DNA from: Bifidobacterium platyrrhinorum
GTDB taxonomy: Bacteria > Actinomycetota > Actinomycetes > Actinomycetales > Bifidobacteriaceae
Direction: 5' to 3'
NCBI RefSeq assembly: GCF_010667645.1
Contig: NZ_WHZV01000010.1
Span: 22,224-86,223 of the forward strand
DNA: 64,000 nt
Shown here: positions 62,325 through 64,000 of the stretch, piece after piece
Layout: the number at the start of each line of letters is the position of its first letter
Numbering within the stretch: the first letter of the stretch is position 1
Made by a program: the position numbers and the translations under genes
The notes under the pieces: generated by a model
The model's database searches: none
The model's input: only the letters and a program-made list of their open reading frames with translations
Told to the model about the DNA's origin: nothing

Positions 62325-62732
62325 TCCGTCGTCGCCCGCCGCGGCCTCGTCCGATGTTTCGGACGCGCCCGGCGGGCTCCGGTTCCTTGCGAGGGTCGGT
62401 CCGGTGTCTGTTCCACCGGGCCGGCCCTCGTGCGTTCCCGTCCGTTGCGTACGTTTGCGGGCCGTGCCGTTCCTCTCCTCCGTGGCTGTTCCGGTTTCAT
62501 ATCGTCGCGTTCCCGTACGTTCCGCGGGTCATGCCCCCGTTGTCCGTCGTCCCGTTCCCGAGCCTTCCGTTATCGCCTTGTCGATCGTCGTGCGGCCCTT
62601 GCGTCGGGGAGGACGTGCGTGCAAACGTGTGCACGACATGTGGGCGGAAACCCGCGGTTTGGGATGCGGCGGCGTTACGATACAGATGTTGGTAGGGAAC
62701 CAATTCCATGCATACGTAAGGAGAGATCGACG
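62325..62732. other. Intergenic region before polyphosphate glucokinase, with two hairpins
   Basis: About 400 bases with no convincing gene. A GC hairpin with arms near GCCCGCCG and CGGCGGGC (62335-62377) and a second, longer one around GAGGGTCGGTCCGGTG (about 62391) and CACCGGGCCGGCCCTC (about 62415) lie just after the zinc-ribbon gene and probably end its transcript. The rest is pyrimidine-rich. The ppgK promoter would lie nearer to 62700. Confidence 0.45.
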
Positions 62733-63497
62733 ATGATTGAAACCGCACAGGCCTTCGGCATTGACATCGGCGGCTCCGGCATCAAGGCCGCGCCCGTCAA
62801 CCTCGAGAAGGGCGAGTTCGCCGAGCCGCGCCTCAAGATCCTCACCCCCGAGGTCTCCACCCCGGACGCCGTCGCCAAGATCGTGCGCCAGCAGCTCGAC
62901 CACTTCGAGGTGCCCGAATCCGCCCCGGTCGGCATCGCCTTCCCGGCCCCCATCAAGCCCGGCAAGCCGCTCGACTTCATGGCCAACCTGGACCAGTCCT
63001 GGGTGGGCGTGGACGTCACCGCCGTGTTCTCCGAGGCCGCGGGCCGACCCGTCACCGTCGTCAACGACGCCGACGCCGCCGGCCTGGCCGAACAGCAGTT
63101 CGGCGCCGCCAAGGGCAAGGAGGGCCTCGTCATCGCCACCACGCTCGGCACCGGCATCGGCACCGCGCTCATCATCGACGGCGTGCTCGTGCCCAACACC
63201 GAGCTTGGCCACCTCATCCTCAACGACAAGCACCCGGACGCCGAGAAGTACGCGGCCAGCTCCATCCGCGAGCAGGAGGAGCTCGGCTACAAGAAGTGGG
63301 CCAAGCGTCTCACCAAGTACTACGGCCTGCTGGAGAAGTACTTCAACCCGGACCTGTTCGTCGTCGGCGGCGGCGTGAGCCGCAAGGCGGACAAGTTCCT
63401 GCCGTTCATCGAGGTCAAGACCCCGATCGTGCCCGCCACGCTGCGCAACGAGGCCGGCATCGTCGGCGCCGCCTACTACGCCAGCACCAAGCAGTGA
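62733..63497 (+). CDS. ppgK: Polyphosphate glucokinase
   Basis: ROK-family glucokinase that phosphorylates glucose with polyphosphate or ATP. The 254-residue product has the phosphate-binding FGIDIGGSGIKAAPVNLEKG, SAPVGIAFPAPIKPGK and the glucose/phosphate segment VVNDADAAGLAEQQFG. It also has TTLGTGIGTALIIDGVLVPNTELGHLILN and VGGGVSRKADKF. The ELGHL and DADAAGLAE blocks are typical of PpgK. GGAGAGA precedes ATG 62733. A clear terminator hairpin follows. Confidence 0.9.
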   Translation: MIETAQAFGIDIGGSGIKAAPVNLEKGEFAEPRLKILTPEVSTPDAVAKIVRQQLDHFEVPESAPVGIAFPAPIKPGKPLDFMANLDQSWVGVDVTAVFSEAAGRPVTVVNDADAAGLAEQQFGAAKGKEGLVIATTLGTGIGTALIIDGVLVPNTELGHLILNDKHPDAEKYAASSIREQEELGYKKWAKRLTKYYGLLEKYFNPDLFVVGGGVSRKADKFLPFIEVKTPIVPATLRNEAGIVGAAYYASTKQ

Positions 63498-63529
63498 GCG
63501 TATCGCGGTAGATTCACCCTCCCGCATCA

Positions 63530-63572
63530 GAGCTCCCCTTCCATGGTTTTTTCATGGCAGGGGAGCTTTTTC
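63530..63572 (+). terminator. Intrinsic terminator after ppgK
   Basis: AGCTCCCCT (63531-63539) pairs with AGGGGAGCT (63559-63567), and the stem extends through CCATG/CATGG around a loop of T residues. A TTTTTC run follows the right arm, giving a classical terminator. Confidence 0.92.
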
Positions 63573-63934
63573 GCATGTGGCGTTACCGGTGCATCGTGTG
63601 TCGGCCGCCGTCGTGCATGTCCGTTCCTGCTGTATTGGGGCGAGGAATTTGGATGCGACGATGATCGCCTTCGGGGATATGGTGCCATTCGATGTCTGTA
63701 TTTCGGATGCATCGGGCGGCTTCAATGCCTTCCGGGTACGCTGAGTTGTGACGGCAGGCGTTTGGAGCCTGTTTGCGACACGCCGAGGGAGCCTTGTGTT
63801 TGCAAGGGTTTCCTCTGGTTTTTCGTGCCCCGGTTTGTGTTTTGGTGGTGGGGCGTGTATGTTTTTCATCTGTTGCCGCTCGGCGCGGCGGGCCGGTTCC
63901 CTCTCTTGTGGTGGTTGGTTCGCGTGTTGGTGTG
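63573..63934. other. T/G-rich non-coding tract before the probable rRNA leader
   Basis: About 360 bases. From about 63820 the strand is rich in TG and TGG tracts (TTTTGGTGGTGGGG, TGTGGTGGTTGG), clearly different from the GC-rich coding DNA. No coding frame has a ribosome binding site or good codon structure. The region probably holds the promoter of the downstream rRNA operon. Confidence 0.5.
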
Positions 63935-64000
63935 GTGGTGGTTTGAGAACTCAAGAGTGTGTTTGTACTACTTCTTTATAGTCAATGATTGCCAGTTCAT
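63935..64000 (+). promoter_or_regulatory. Probable rRNA operon leader (rrn genes beyond the window)
   Basis: GGTTTGAGAACTCAAGAGTG followed by TGTTTGTACTACTTC resembles the conserved leader upstream of 16S rRNA genes in actinobacteria (GTTTGAGAACT then ACAGTG/AGTGTG), with the nearby TAGTCAATGATTGCCAG. The 16S gene itself is not in view. The call rests on recall of the leader pattern. Confidence 0.55.

Noticed and set aside
63748..63981. 77-codon frame in the T/G-rich region before the window edge
   Set aside because: It is rich in Cys, Gly, Phe and Arg from T/G repeats, with no ribosome binding site. The region better fits an rRNA operon upstream region.

Overview
The window is dense, high-GC (roughly two-thirds G+C) actinobacterial chromosome, most likely from a Bifidobacterium. 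The evidence is a sortase-dependent pilus locus of FimB/FimA/SrtC type with a poly-G tract in front, a PriA-type HisA in a hisDCB-x-HA operon, pdxST with a MocR/PdxR-like regulator, a polyphosphate glucokinase, an intracellular GH51 arabinofuranosidase and lone oligopeptide-binding lipoproteins. The species cannot be fixed from the sequence alone. No phage, insertion sequence, CRISPR array or tRNA was seen.

Layout. 1-12 kb: an amino-acid permease fragment, alr, dgt, dnaG, the vitamin B6 set pdxS-pdxT-pdxR with direct-repeat operators, then two peptide-processing hydrolases (P1/DmpA type and isoaspartyl-peptidase type). 12-20 kb (minus strand): an oligopeptide-binding lipoprotein and a compact 2-aminoethylphosphonate (AEP) locus. 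It encodes an ATPase, one 955-residue protein that joins two permease halves to a tethered substrate-binding domain, the transaminase PhnW and the hydrolase PhnX. 20-29 kb: a CitMHS/ArsB-like anion transporter, an RpiR regulator, a GH51 arabinofuranosidase, an aldo/keto reductase, a 38-codon gene with a clear promoter and operator-like palindrome, and an FGGY kinase. 29-38 kb: his genes with an uncharacterised gene between hisB and hisH, a hairpin-repeat array, a DUF2252 protein and a short-form glutamine synthetase. 38-48 kb: a membrane transglutaminase-like protein, an MFS transporter, a three-gene flavin redox set (FMN-binding protein, ApbE, ferric-reductase-like flavocytochrome), and convergent to it an FMN-riboswitch-controlled riboflavin ECF transporter whose two ATPases and T subunit are one polypeptide. 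48-60 kb: the pilus operon, with an approximately 2,760-residue GLUG-like adhesin, the major pilin, a class C sortase and a small pilin-like protein. 60-64 kb: a nitroreductase, a zinc-ribbon membrane protein, polyphosphate glucokinase, and a T/G-rich tract ending in what looks like the leader of an rRNA operon whose genes lie beyond the window.

How it fits together. The riboflavin transporter and the flavin redox genes resemble, in content, the flavin-based extracellular electron transfer locus of Listeria. The phn locus would import and degrade AEP to acetaldehyde and phosphate. The peptide lipoprotein and the two hydrolases suggest peptide scavenging. The most unusual non-coding structure is a family of three long hairpins (3.9, 21.8 and 22.9 kb). 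They share a 29-base loop, identical apart from one base, on almost perfectly paired 27-28 bp stems of different sequence, each 12-29 bases after a stop codon. A second palindromic family (2.4 and 34.6-34.9 kb) also sits at gene ends.
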